DNA of 64,000 nt from Salinispora vitiensis (GTDB taxonomy: Bacteria > Actinomycetota > Actinomycetes > Mycobacteriales > Micromonosporaceae). The notes under the pieces were generated by a model. It was not told the DNA's origin and did no database searches. It worked only from the letters and a program-made list of their open reading frames with translations. Of the stretch, positions 16,369 to 24,837 are shown in pieces. Numbering within the stretch: position 1 is the first letter of the stretch; every line of letters begins with the position of its first letter. The translations under genes and the position numbers were made by a program. The stretch spans positions 2,797,818-2,861,817 of the forward strand of contig NZ_KB900388.1 in assembly GCF_000378825.1 (NCBI RefSeq), written 5' to 3'.

Positions 16369-16968
16369 GTGAGCGAGCGGACGCAGAACCGGGCACAGAA
16401 GTCGGAGCGGCGGTTGGCCGCGCAGCTCGCCGAGCAGAAGGCGGCCGAGGCGAAGCGCCGCCGGCAGGCCTGGATCAGCGGGCTCGCCGGGGTTGCCGTG
16501 GTCGGCCTCCTGGTCGCCGTGTTCGTGCTGGTCGGCCCGGCCGGTGACGACGAGAGCAACCCGACCGCGGCGGACACCCCGTCGGCGGACGTCCTCGACC
16601 CGGCGCTGAAAACCCGGCCGACCGTGGAGGCGGGCGAGGGCGAGCTGACCGAGCTCGTCGTCACCCCGCTGATCGAGGGCACCGGTCCCGCGGTGGAGAG
16701 CGGTCAGTCGATCACCGTCAACTACGTCGGCATCCTCTACAACGAGGGCGAGGAGTTCGACTCGTCCTGGTCGCGCGAGGAACCGTTCACCACCCCGATC
16801 GGCGTCGGCGGAGTGATCCCCGGCTGGGACCAGGGCCTGGTCGGTGTGACCATCGGCAGCCGGGTGCAGCTGGACATCCCCACCGAACTGGCGTACGGCG
16901 CCGACCCGGGCGGCGGCTACCCGGCCGGTCCGCTGCGCTTCGTCGTGGACGTGCTCGACGCGCAGTAA
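16369..16968 (+). CDS. Membrane-anchored FKBP-type peptidyl-prolyl isomerase
   Basis: This 199-residue protein (GTG 16369, CAGGGAG 9 nt upstream) has a charged helical N-terminus rich in Ala/Glu/Lys/Arg (about 8-32, probably coiled coil), one membrane helix at about 34-56, a Thr/Ala/Asp linker, and an FKBP domain from about 105 (ITVNYVGILYNEGEEFDSSW, then GVGGVIPGWDQGLVGVTIGS, LDIPTELAYGADPGGGYPAG). It should catalyse cis-trans prolyl isomerisation outside the membrane and assist folding of secreted proteins. A GTG at 16333 would add 12 residues but lacks a ribosome binding site. Confidence 0.88.
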   Translation: MSERTQNRAQKSERRLAAQLAEQKAAEAKRRRQAWISGLAGVAVVGLLVAVFVLVGPAGDDESNPTAADTPSADVLDPALKTRPTVEAGEGELTELVVTPLIEGTGPAVESGQSITVNYVGILYNEGEEFDSSWSREEPFTTPIGVGGVIPGWDQGLVGVTIGSRVQLDIPTELAYGADPGGGYPAGPLRFVVDVLDAQ

Positions 16969-17038
16969 GCCGCCGCCCCGCCCCGCCGCCGGTGCAGTTG
17001 GCCACAGTGGGCTTCCACACCGTTACCGAACGGCAGTA

Positions 17039-17051
17039 GGTTCGTCGAACC
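17039..17051. promoter_or_regulatory. Palindrome GGTTC-GTC-GAACC upstream of SCO6745-like gene
   Basis: A perfect 5+3+5 palindrome followed by GGGGGCAGATACCCCC, a second self-complementary stretch, within 60 nt of the start codon at 17097. It may be an operator or a leader structure. The half-sites are in the opposite order to the LexA box. Confidence 0.35.
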
Positions 17052-17096
17052 GGGGGCAGATACCCCCAAGGGGCCGGAACGGACGCGGAGGTGCGC

Positions 17097-17951
17097 ATGA
17101 CAGACGACGCGGGGCGGACAGCCCGGTTGATGTGGACCCACTTCGAGCCGGTGCACGCGGTGACGTACTTCCATCCCCGGGCCCGCGCGGCGTACGAGGC
17201 GACCGGGCTACGCGGCTACTGGCGGGGCTACTTCGCCGGCCGGTCCGCGCCGCTCGGCGCCACCGCCGCGGCACCGGTGACCGCGGCCTTCTACCACTTC
17301 GCCCCGCACATGGTGCAGCGCGCGCTGCCCGCGGTCTGGAAACTGGCGTCCCCGGAGGAGGCCCTGCGCGCCCGACTCACCGGTGCCGTCCAGGCCCTCG
17401 CCGAGCTCACCTACGAGCTGCCCGAAGCCCACCTCACGGAGACCGCCGACCTGATGGAGGCCGCGGCGGCCGAGACCAGGACGGCCGGCCGGGTGCTGGG
17501 GGCCGCGAACGCGGCGCTGCCGCGCGGTGAATACCCGCTCGCCCGGCTCTGGCAGGCGGCGACGGTCCTGCGGGAGCACCGTGGGGACGGGCACATCGCC
17601 GCGCTCGTCGCGGCCGACCTCGACCCGGTGGAGACGCTGGCCTGGCGGGTCGCGGTGGGAATGCCAGCGGCCACCCTGCTCGGCCGGGGCTGGACCGAGC
17701 AGGAGTGGGCGGCGGCCAAGAGTCGGCTCCACGACCGGGGGTGGCTGACCGCCGACGGCGAACCGACCGAGCGGGGCCGGGCCGGATTCGACACCGTCGA
17801 GGCCGCCACCGACGCGACGGCGACCCGCCCGTGGCAGGCACTCGGCCCGGAGCGCAGCGCCCGACTCCGGGAACTGCTCGACCCAATGGTCCGGGCCGGG
17901 CACACCATCATCCCGCCGGAGAACCCGATCGGCCTGCCGTCCCTGGGTTGA
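17097..17951 (+). CDS. SCO6745-family protein, unknown function
   Basis: This 284-residue helical protein matches the actinobacterial SCO6745 family through conserved segments: RLMWTHFEPVHAVTYFHPRA near the start, AFYHFAPHMVQRALP near 60-75, and WQAATVLREHRGDGHIAALV near 150-170 with an Arg/Glu/His/Arg/Asp cluster that looks like an active site. The C-terminal third (GWTEQEWAAAKSRLHDRGWL) resembles a winged-helix regulator domain. The biochemical role is not established. ATG 17097 has GGAGG 5 nt upstream. The HAD gene follows 35 nt later on the same strand. Confidence 0.8.
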   Translation: MTDDAGRTARLMWTHFEPVHAVTYFHPRARAAYEATGLRGYWRGYFAGRSAPLGATAAAPVTAAFYHFAPHMVQRALPAVWKLASPEEALRARLTGAVQALAELTYELPEAHLTETADLMEAAAAETRTAGRVLGAANAALPRGEYPLARLWQAATVLREHRGDGHIAALVAADLDPVETLAWRVAVGMPAATLLGRGWTEQEWAAAKSRLHDRGWLTADGEPTERGRAGFDTVEAATDATATRPWQALGPERSARLRELLDPMVRAGHTIIPPENPIGLPSLG

Positions 17952-17986
17952 CCGGCGCCGCCGGCCCGGTCCGGCAGGATGAGGGC

Positions 17987-18682
17987 ATGGTAGCTGCGGT
18001 GATCTTCGACCTGGACGGCGTGATCGTGGACTCCGAACCGGTCTGGGAGGAGGTCCGCCGGGCGTACGTTTCGGCGCACGGCGGCACCTGGCAGGCCGAC
18101 TCGCAGCGCCGGATGATGGGCATGAGCACCGGCGAGTGGTCCCGCTACCTCAGCGACGAACTCGGCGTCGACCGGACCGCCGAGCAGGTCGCCACCGAGG
18201 TGGTCACGGAGATGTCCCGGCGGTACGCACACCGCGTACCGCTGATCGACGGTGGCGTTGACGCCGTGCGCCGGACGGCCGGGCGGTGGCCGCTGGGCCT
18301 GGCCAGCTCCTCCCCGACCCGGCTGATCCGCACGGCGCTCGACGCTACCGGACTCAGCGACACCTTCGACGCGACGCTGTCGACCGAGGAGACCAGGCAC
18401 GGCAAACCGGCTCCAGATGTCTACCTGGCGGTCGCGGAACGGCTCGGCGTCGACCCGGCCCGCTGCGTCGCGGTCGAGGACTCCGCCAACGGCGTCCGGT
18501 CCGCGGCGGCCGCGGGGATGGCCGTGGTGGCGGTGCCGCACGGGGCGTACCCGCTGGAACCGGACGCCGAGCGGCTCGCCGCGGTGGTGCTCTCCTCGAT
18601 CGACGAGCTGACGCCGGAGGTCGTGGCGACGGTCCACGGCGGCGAGGAACGGCCAGGTACGGCAGACCAACAGGGCGGTTGA
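17987..18682 (+). CDS. HAD phosphatase, beta-phosphoglucomutase-like
   Basis: This 231-residue haloacid dehalogenase-type hydrolase shows motif I FDLDGVIVDSEP with the nucleophile Asp8 and Asp10, motif II ASSSPTR near 106-112, motif III Lys in RHGKPAPDVY near 142, and motif IV VEDSANG near 165. The helical cap sits between motifs I and II. Members dephosphorylate or isomerise small sugar phosphates. The substrate is unknown, and the motifs are not those of the heptose bisphosphatase GmhB. It follows the SCO6745-like gene closely. Confidence 0.88.
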   Translation: MVAAVIFDLDGVIVDSEPVWEEVRRAYVSAHGGTWQADSQRRMMGMSTGEWSRYLSDELGVDRTAEQVATEVVTEMSRRYAHRVPLIDGGVDAVRRTAGRWPLGLASSSPTRLIRTALDATGLSDTFDATLSTEETRHGKPAPDVYLAVAERLGVDPARCVAVEDSANGVRSAAAAGMAVVAVPHGAYPLEPDAERLAAVVLSSIDELTPEVVATVHGGEERPGTADQQGG

Positions 18683-18689
18683 GAAGACC

Positions 18690-18764
18690 GCATAAAGGCA
18701 AGGCCATGGCGGCATGAAGGCGATGACCGCATGAAGGCGATGGAGGCGGCATGAGAGCGATCGT
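18690..18764. repeat. Short direct repeats GCATGAAGGCGATG before the MDR gene
   Basis: GCATGAAGGCGATG occurs at 18712-18725 and 18729-18742, with weaker relatives at 18690 (GCATAAAGGC) and at the real start (GCATGAGAGCGATC, 18749). Each copy carries an ATG that could be mistaken for a start codon. They probably arose by local duplication of the start region. Confidence 0.5.
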
Positions 18765-19764
18765 GTACGAGCGCACCGGCGACCCCACGGTGCTGCGGCT
18801 GGTCGACCGGCCGGTGCCCGAGCCGGGGGCCGGCGAGGTGCTGGTCCGGATGGCCGTCGCGGGAGTGAACCCGACGGACTGGAAGGCACGACGAAACGGC
18901 CAACTGCCGGCCGGCTGGCAGATACCCGGCCAGGACGGCGCGGGGGTGGTCGAGGCGGTCGGCGAGGGGGTCGACCGGTCCCTCATCGGCGAACGCGTCT
19001 GGGTGTGGGAGGCCGCCTGGCAGCGGCCCTGGGGAACGACCGCCGAGTACACGCTGCTCCCGGCCCGGCAGGCCGTCCGCCTCGGTGCCGCCTCCTTCGA
19101 CCTCGGCGCGTGCCTGGGCATTCCGTTCCTGACCGCGCACCGGTGCCTGACCGCCGGTGAGTACCTGCCGGACGCACTGCACGCCGGGGCGCTCGCCGGT
19201 CACACCGTGCTGGTGCAGGGTGGAGCGGGCGCGGTGGGTAACGCGGCGATCCAGCTCGCACGCTGGGCGGACGCCTGCGTGGTCACCACGGTGAGCAGCG
19301 CGGAAAAGGGGAAGCTCGCGGCGGCGGCCGGGGCCGATGTCGTGGTCAACTACCGGGAACAGGACGTGGTGGCGGAGGTCCGCAAGATCGCACCAGCGGG
19401 GGTCCACGCGATCGTCGAGGTCTCCACCCGCAACAGTGACATCGATGCCCAGCTACTCCGGACCGGCGGCGCGGTCTGTGTGTACGCCGACGACGGCGGC
19501 AGCGAGGTGACCCTGCCGGTCCGGCCCCTCATGGCCTTGAACGCCCGCTGGCAGTTCGTTCTGGTCTACACCGCGCCGAAGGCCGCGAAGGCGCAGGCCG
19601 TCGTGGATGTGGCGGCGGCGGTGGAGCAGGGTGGCGTCCGGGTAGGCGAGGAGGCGGGGCTACCGCTGCACCACTACCCGTTGCCGGCAGCCGAGGCCGC
19701 GCACCGGGCAGTGGAGGAGGGGGCGATCGGAAAGGTGTTGATCAACACCGCGGACGACCGGTGA
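18751..19764 (+). CDS. Quinone reductase-like MDR dehydrogenase
   Basis: This 337-residue medium-chain dehydrogenase/reductase starts MRAIVYERTGDPTVLRLVDR and has GAGEVLVRMAVAGVNPTDWK (GroES-like domain) and the NADPH-binding motif VQGGAGAVGNAAIQLARW near 150-168. The structural zinc Cys cluster of alcohol dehydrogenases is absent, so it belongs to the zinc-independent NADPH:quinone oxidoreductase (QOR/zeta-crystallin) branch. It probably reduces quinones or enoyl compounds. GGAGGCGGC precedes the ATG. A 14-bp terminator follows. Confidence 0.88.
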   Translation: MRAIVYERTGDPTVLRLVDRPVPEPGAGEVLVRMAVAGVNPTDWKARRNGQLPAGWQIPGQDGAGVVEAVGEGVDRSLIGERVWVWEAAWQRPWGTTAEYTLLPARQAVRLGAASFDLGACLGIPFLTAHRCLTAGEYLPDALHAGALAGHTVLVQGGAGAVGNAAIQLARWADACVVTTVSSAEKGKLAAAAGADVVVNYREQDVVAEVRKIAPAGVHAIVEVSTRNSDIDAQLLRTGGAVCVYADDGGSEVTLPVRPLMALNARWQFVLVYTAPKAAKAQAVVDVAAAVEQGGVRVGEEAGLPLHHYPLPAAEAAHRAVEEGAIGKVLINTADDR

Positions 19765-19872
19765 ACCCGGATCGCGCCGGGCACTCCTCCCCCGGTAGCA
19801 AGTTCCCAGGTATCGGGGACAGAGGCGAATCGTCCTCGCGAGAATAACGGTGCGGGTCGCCCCGCGTTGAAC

Positions 19873-19909
19873 GGGCGGCCCCGGCGCGGTGCGAACGCCG
19901 GGGCCGCCC
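19873..19909. terminator. Bidirectional hairpin terminator (14-bp stem)
   Basis: GGGCGGCCCCGGCG (19873-19886) pairs with CGCCGGGGCCGCCC (19896-19909) around a 9-nt loop. It lies between the convergent MDR and acyl-CoA ligase genes. Confidence 0.85.
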
Positions 19910-19998
19910 CCCTGGGCCATGGCCACGTACATCGGCGCGGGGCTGCGGCGCCCCTGCCTCGCACCGGTCCGATCCGGCCCGGCCGGGTGCGGTGGTGG

Positions 19999-21648
19999 CT
20001 AGGAAGAGGTCAACTCCCGGACGGCGAGATCCCCCTCGGCGTACCGGGCCCGAACCGCCTTCTTGTCGAACTTGCCCACACTGGTCCTCGGGACGGCGTC
20101 GATGACCGCCCAGCGTTCGGGGAGCTGCCAGCGGGCCACCGACTCGGCGAGGAAGCCCCGCAGCTCCGCGACCCCGGCCTTCGCCCCCTCCCGGAGCACC
20201 ACGGTCGCCAACGGCCGCTCGCCCCACCGCTGGTCCGGAACCCCCACCACGCAGGCCTCGACCACATCCGAATGGGCCATCAGCGCGTTCTCCAGCTCCA
20301 CCGAGGAGATCCACTCACCGCCGGACTTGATGACATCCTTCGCCCGGTCGGTCAGCGTCAGGTAGCCATCCGGGGAGAGGGTGCCGACATCACCCGTACG
20401 CAGCCAGCCGTCCCGGAAGGTCTCCTCGTCGGGGGTCTCGTCGCCGACGTACCGTCCAGTCACCCACGGCCCGCGGACCTCCAACTCCCCCACGGACGTG
20501 CCGTCGGCGGGCAGCCGCCTGCCCTGCGGGCCAACGATCCGGGCCTCGACGCCGGCCGGGACCCGCCCCTGGGTGTAGCGGTACCGCCACGCCGTGGCCT
20601 CGTCCGCCCCGGCCGGCGGTCGGGCCACCGAACCGAGCGGAGAGGTTTCGGTCATCCCCCAGGCGTGAATGATCCGGATGCCGTGCCGCTCCTCGAACGC
20701 GTGCATCAGCGCCGGTGGGCAGGCCGACCCACCCACGATCACCTCCGCCAGGGAGCTGGTGTCGACGTCGTGGCTGTCCAGGTGGGCGAGGAGATCGGTC
20801 CAGATGGTCGGGACGGCACCGGCGACGGTCGGCCGCTCGGCGGCGATCATCCCGGCGATCGGGGCGGCCTGGAGGAACCGGTCCGGCAGGAGCAGCGACG
20901 CACCGCAGAGGAACGCCGCGTAGGGCAGCCCCCAGGACATCGCGTGGAACATCGGCACGATGCCCAGGACCCGGTCCTTTGGCCCGAGGCTGAACGACTC
21001 CGGCATGCAGACCTGGAGCGAGTGCAGGTAGATCGAACGATGCGAGTAGGCCACCCCCTTGGGGTTGCCGGTGGTCCCGGAGGTGTAGCAGAGCGCGGCG
21101 GCGGAGCGCTCGTCCACGTCCGGCCAGTCGTAGCTGTCGGGCTTGCCGGCCAGCAGGGCATCCCAGTGGTGCACGGAGATCCGGTCACCGGCCGCCGCGA
21201 CCAGCGGGGCGGGGTCACCGCCGCCGACCACCACCACGTGCCGGACGGTGGTCAGGTCGCCGATGACCTTCGCCAGCAGCGGGATCAGGGTCGTGTCGAC
21301 CAGCACCACCCGGTCCTGCGCGTGGTTGGCGATGTAGGCGACCTGGTCCGGGAGGAGCCGGATGTTGAGCGTGTGCAGCACCGCACCCATGCTCGGCACC
21401 GCGAAGTAGGCCACCAGGTGCTCGGTGTTGTTCCACAGGAAGGTGGCGACGCGCTCGTCCCCGGTCACGCCGCACTCGTCCCGCAGCGCGTGCGCCAGCT
21501 GGGCGGCCGAGCGCGCCACCTCGGCGTAGGTCATCCGACGCGGCTCGGCGCCGGTCCAAGTGACCACCTCGGCCGAGCTGTGCACGGTGGCGCCGTGGCC
21601 AAGAATCCGGGAAACCTGGAGGGGGGCATCCATCATCGTGCTCCGCAT
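19999..21648 (-). CDS. Fatty-acid (acyl)-CoA ligase, FadD-like
   Basis: This is a 549-residue AMP-forming enzyme of the ANL superfamily. It has the P-loop-like YTSGTTGNPKGV near 190, the HAMSWGLPY substrate-pocket region, HAWGMTETSP near 330, GWLRTGDVG near 430, RAKDVIKSGGEW and the C-terminal catalytic Lys in SVGKFDKKAVR. It activates a medium/long-chain carboxylate to acyl-CoA through an acyl-adenylate. The start MRSTMMDAPLQVSRIL (21648) fits homologous proteins; GGAGC inside those codons could instead serve an ATG at 21636 or 21633. It is divergent from the NUDIX gene. Confidence 0.88.
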   Translation of the reverse strand: MRSTMMDAPLQVSRILGHGATVHSSAEVVTWTGAEPRRMTYAEVARSAAQLAHALRDECGVTGDERVATFLWNNTEHLVAYFAVPSMGAVLHTLNIRLLPDQVAYIANHAQDRVVLVDTTLIPLLAKVIGDLTTVRHVVVVGGGDPAPLVAAAGDRISVHHWDALLAGKPDSYDWPDVDERSAAALCYTSGTTGNPKGVAYSHRSIYLHSLQVCMPESFSLGPKDRVLGIVPMFHAMSWGLPYAAFLCGASLLLPDRFLQAAPIAGMIAAERPTVAGAVPTIWTDLLAHLDSHDVDTSSLAEVIVGGSACPPALMHAFEERHGIRIIHAWGMTETSPLGSVARPPAGADEATAWRYRYTQGRVPAGVEARIVGPQGRRLPADGTSVGELEVRGPWVTGRYVGDETPDEETFRDGWLRTGDVGTLSPDGYLTLTDRAKDVIKSGGEWISSVELENALMAHSDVVEACVVGVPDQRWGERPLATVVLREGAKAGVAELRGFLAESVARWQLPERWAVIDAVPRTSVGKFDKKAVRARYAEGDLAVRELTSS

Positions 21649-21718
21649 GAGCAACAAGGTAGTGTCGCCGATCACATCTGGGAACCCCGGATCTCCATCT
21701 CGCCCCGGCGGCGGTGCG

Positions 21719-21724
21719 TAGATT
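21719..21724 (+). promoter_or_regulatory. -10 element TAGATT of the NUDIX gene
   Basis: TAGATT ends 7 nt before GTG 21732. Transcription would begin at or next to the start codon, consistent with a leaderless mRNA. The GGAG directly abutting the GTG is too close to act as a ribosome binding site. Confidence 0.5.
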
Positions 21725-21731
21725 AGCCGGA

Positions 21732-22223
21732 GTGAGCATTTCCTGGGCAGATTCCTACGTCGGACAGCTCCGCGCCCTCGCCGGCGACCGGACGCTGATG
21801 TTCGTCGGTGCCCGCGCGGTGGTGCGGGACAACGCAGACCGGATCCTGCTGATCCAGCGCGCCGACAACGGGCACTGGGCGATGCCGGCGGGGGCGATGG
21901 AGTTGGGTGAGTCCATCGCCGACTGCGCGGTGCGGGAGGTTCGGGAGGAGACCGGGCTGCGCGCCCTGCGGGTCAGCGCCTTCGCCCTCTACACCGGGCC
22001 GGACCGCACCCACACCAACATGTACGGGCACACGTACCAGATCTTCACCACCGCGTTCCGGGTGGAGGAGTGGGACGGGGACCTCACCCGGGTCACCGAT
22101 GAGACCACCGACGCCGCCTTCTTCGACCGGGGCCACCTGCCCAGCCCGCTGTCGGCCAGCGTCCCGGAGACCCTCGCCGACCTGGATGTCTTCGAGCAGA
22201 CGAACCGACTGATCCTCAAATAG
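21732..22223 (+). CDS. NUDIX hydrolase
   Basis: This 163-residue protein carries a complete NUDIX box, GAMELGE then CAVREVREETGL, at about residues 51-73, preceded by HWAMPAG. NUDIX enzymes cleave nucleoside diphosphates linked to another moiety using Mg2+ bound by the REVREE glutamates. The N-terminal SISWADSYVGQLRALAGDRTLM is typical of actinobacterial ADP-ribose or CoA-type hydrolases with a short helical lead. GTG 21732 was chosen on homology; the longer start at 21714 would overlap the -10 element. It precedes the heptose gene cluster by 61 nt on the same strand; co-transcription is possible. Confidence 0.88.
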   Translation: MSISWADSYVGQLRALAGDRTLMFVGARAVVRDNADRILLIQRADNGHWAMPAGAMELGESIADCAVREVREETGLRALRVSAFALYTGPDRTHTNMYGHTYQIFTTAFRVEEWDGDLTRVTDETTDAAFFDRGHLPSPLSASVPETLADLDVFEQTNRLILK

Positions 22224-22284
22224 TCCGCCGCCGGTCCCGCACCGCCAGGTTTGGCCCGGCGGACCGGCGGGGACCCGGACGGAC

Positions 22285-23967
22285 ATGGCAGGAGCAGCAG
22301 CGGAACAGCACCGACTCGCCGCCGTGGTGGAGAGCTGGCTGGGACGCCCCGTACTGGTCGTCGGGGACGCGATGCTCGACGAGTGGCGGTTCGCCGACTC
22401 GGATCGGCTCTGTCGGGAGGCACCGGCCCCGATCCTCACCCTGCGCCGACGGATCTCCGCCGCGGGCGGTGCGGCGAACACCGCCGTCAACATCGCCGCG
22501 CTCGGCGGACGGGCCGCGCTGGTCGCACCGATCGGCGCGGACGTGGCCGGCGACGAGGTGCACGACTGCCTGGACCGGGCCGGGGTGTGGGACCGCACGG
22601 TCAGCCACTCGAGCCGCCCGACCCCGGTCAAGCGACGGATGCTCGCCGGCAGCCAGATCCTGCTCCGGGAGGACTCCGGTGGTCCCGCGGAACCCCTCGA
22701 CGACGCCGGGGTGGCTCGGCTGCTCGACGCCCTGGCCTGCGCGACCACGGAACTACACGCGGCGGGCGGCGCGGCGCCGACCCTGGTGGTCTGCGACTAC
22801 GCGCTGGGGGCCCTACCCGCACCGGTACGCGGGTGGCTGGTGGCCAACCGGGAGCGGTACGCCACGGTCGCGTTGGACGCGCATGACCTCGCCGACTGGC
22901 GTGGGCTCGCCCCGACCGTGGTCACGCCGAGCTTCGCCGAGGCGAGCCGACTGCTCGCCCACACCGCGGCCCGCCCCGGGGGCGGGGGCGAGGGCCTGCA
23001 CCTGGACCACCCGGACCGCGCCCGCTCCGACGGCCCCTCCGAGCTGACCGTGGGGGTCGCACCCGGCGACGGTCGAGTCGCCGCGGAGGAGATCGAACCC
23101 GGAGCGCGCGGGGACGCTGCGCGGCCGGACCGGGCGGTACTGGCCGAGTCCCGGCTGGCGGAGCTACGGCAACACACCGGCGCCGATGTCGTGGCGGTGA
23201 CGCTGGACACCGAGGGCGCGGTCGTCGCCGGCCCGGACGGCGAGCCCAACCGCAGCCACAGCAACCCGATGCCGGCCAGTCACACGGTCGGGGCCGGAGA
23301 CGCGTACCTGGCGGCGATGACCCTCGCCCTGGCCGCCGACGCTCCCCTACCGACCGCCGCGCAGCTCGCCCAGCTCGCGGCCACCATCACCGTCTCCGAC
23401 ACCGGCACCTGTGTCTGCCGGCGGGAGGACCTGCTCACCGCGCTCAACCGGTCCGGCGACGGCGACGCCCCGACCCTCGTCGGCGCCGACGAGTTGGCGA
23501 CGATCGCCGGTGCGCACCGCCGCGCGGGCCGCTCGGTCGTCTTCACCAACGGCTGCTTCGACGTCCTGCATCCCGGGCACGTCCGCTACCTGGAGCAGGC
23601 CCGCGCCCTCGGTGACCTGCTCGTGGTGGCGGTCAACGCCGACGGCAGCGTCCGCCGGCTCAAGGGCGCCGACCGACCGGTCAACCCGGTCGAGGACCGG
23701 GTGGCCCTGCTGGCGGCGCTGACCCACGTTGACCATGTGGTGGTCTTCGAGGAGGACTCGCCCGCCCGGCTCATCGAGGCCATCCGGCCGGACATCTACG
23801 TCAAGGGCGGGGACTACCCGCCGGAGCTGGTGCCGGAGGCACCCCTGGTCCGGCGGCTCGGCGGCCAGGTCCGCACCCTCGGCTACGTGCCGGACCGCTC
23901 CACCTCGGCGATCATCGACCGGATCCGCGCGCACGGCGGCAGCGCACCAGTGGCGGGGCAGGCGTGA
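22285..23967 (+). CDS. hldE: HldE: heptose-7-P kinase / heptose-1-P adenylyltransferase
   Basis: This 560-residue bifunctional enzyme has an N-terminal PfkB/ribokinase-type domain (about 15-380): VVGDAMLDEW near 27, RRISAAGGAANTAVN, KRRMLAGSQ and the catalytic GAGDAYLAAM near 334. The C-terminal nucleotidyltransferase (about 400-560) has FTNGCFDVLHPGHVRYLEQA with the HxGH near 430 and YVKGGDYPPE. The family makes ADP-heptose (two of the steps). A low-complexity Gly/Asp/Arg/Glu-rich insertion at about 226-288 makes it longer than the E. coli enzyme (477 residues). It overlaps the downstream glycosyltransferase by 4 nt. In a Gram-positive the product would be used for glycosylation, not lipopolysaccharide. 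Confidence 0.93.
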   Translation: MAGAAAEQHRLAAVVESWLGRPVLVVGDAMLDEWRFADSDRLCREAPAPILTLRRRISAAGGAANTAVNIAALGGRAALVAPIGADVAGDEVHDCLDRAGVWDRTVSHSSRPTPVKRRMLAGSQILLREDSGGPAEPLDDAGVARLLDALACATTELHAAGGAAPTLVVCDYALGALPAPVRGWLVANRERYATVALDAHDLADWRGLAPTVVTPSFAEASRLLAHTAARPGGGGEGLHLDHPDRARSDGPSELTVGVAPGDGRVAAEEIEPGARGDAARPDRAVLAESRLAELRQHTGADVVAVTLDTEGAVVAGPDGEPNRSHSNPMPASHTVGAGDAYLAAMTLALAADAPLPTAAQLAQLAATITVSDTGTCVCRREDLLTALNRSGDGDAPTLVGADELATIAGAHRRAGRSVVFTNGCFDVLHPGHVRYLEQARALGDLLVVAVNADGSVRRLKGADRPVNPVEDRVALLAALTHVDHVVVFEEDSPARLIEAIRPDIYVKGGDYPPELVPEAPLVRRLGGQVRTLGYVPDRSTSAIIDRIRAHGGSAPVAGQA

Positions 23968-24824
23968 GCCGACCCCTCGACCACGGCACCTCCGACGAGT
24001 TCCGCGCCGAGCGACACCTCGACGTACTGATCCCCACCCGAAACCGCCCCGCCGAGCTGGCGGTCACCCTCTCCGGGCTCGCCGCCCAGGAAGCCGTACC
24101 CGACTTCGGGGTGGTGGTCAGCGACCAGTCCGACGACGCCCCCGCGTACGCGCACCCGGCCGTGGCGGCGATGGTCCGGGTTCTGCGCCACCGGGGACAC
24201 CCGGTCCTGCTGACCCGCCGACTACCCCGGCGTGGAATGGCCGAGCACCGGGCAGCGCTACTGGCCGCCTCGACCGCCCGCTACGTGCTCTGTCTCGACG
24301 ACGACGTGTGGTTGGCGCCGGGAGCCCTGCGCCGGCTGGTCACCGCGATCGCGGAGCTGGGCTGCGGGTTCGTCGGCAACGCCGTACACGGTCTGTCGTA
24401 CCGGCACGACATCCGCCCGGAGACGCACCGGCACTACGAGGAGTGGGACGGGCCGCCGGTGCCGGAACGGATCCGCCCGGGCGGCCCGGAGTGGGAGCGC
24501 GCACTGCTCCACCCGGCCGCGAACCTGCTGCACGTCACCGAGCGGCTGCGGCTACCACCGGAGGCCTGGCGGGCGTACAAGGTGTCCTGGATCGGTGGTT
24601 GTGTGCTGTACGACCGGGAGAAGCTGGTCGACGCGGGCGGCTTCGACTTCTGGCGACGAGTGCCGGAGCGGCACCAGGGGGAGGATGTCGCCGCCCAGCT
24701 CGCGGTGTTGGAGCGGCATGGCGGCGCCGGCGTCCTGCCCAGCGAAGCATTCCACCTGGAGTCACCGACCACCGTCACCGAACGTGAGGTGGAGGCGTGG
24801 GAGGTACTCCTCGAACAGGCGTAG
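23964..24824 (+). CDS. Family 2 (GT-A) glycosyltransferase
   Basis: This 286-residue protein is translationally coupled to hldE (GTGA overlap). It has the GT-A nucleotide-binding start HLDVLIPTRNRPAELAVTLS near 19, the VVVSDQSDD strand, and the metal-binding LDDDVWL near 110. WIGGCVLYDREKLVDAGGFDFW near 205 and the catalytic-base region RHQGEDVA near 232 follow. No membrane segment is visible, so it is a cytoplasmic sugar transferase. Coupling to hldE suggests a heptose-containing glycan; the donor and acceptor are inferred. Confidence 0.88.
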   Translation: MSRPLDHGTSDEFRAERHLDVLIPTRNRPAELAVTLSGLAAQEAVPDFGVVVSDQSDDAPAYAHPAVAAMVRVLRHRGHPVLLTRRLPRRGMAEHRAALLAASTARYVLCLDDDVWLAPGALRRLVTAIAELGCGFVGNAVHGLSYRHDIRPETHRHYEEWDGPPVPERIRPGGPEWERALLHPAANLLHVTERLRLPPEAWRAYKVSWIGGCVLYDREKLVDAGGFDFWRRVPERHQGEDVAAQLAVLERHGGAGVLPSEAFHLESPTTVTEREVEAWEVLLEQA

Positions 24825-24837
24825 CACCAGCCGCGGC

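Noticed and set aside
14978..16396. 472-codon frame antisense to ku with Leu/Gly-rich stretches resembling membrane helices
   Set aside because: The hydrophobic runs are the antisense reading of the Lys/Ala-codon repeats in the Ku tail.
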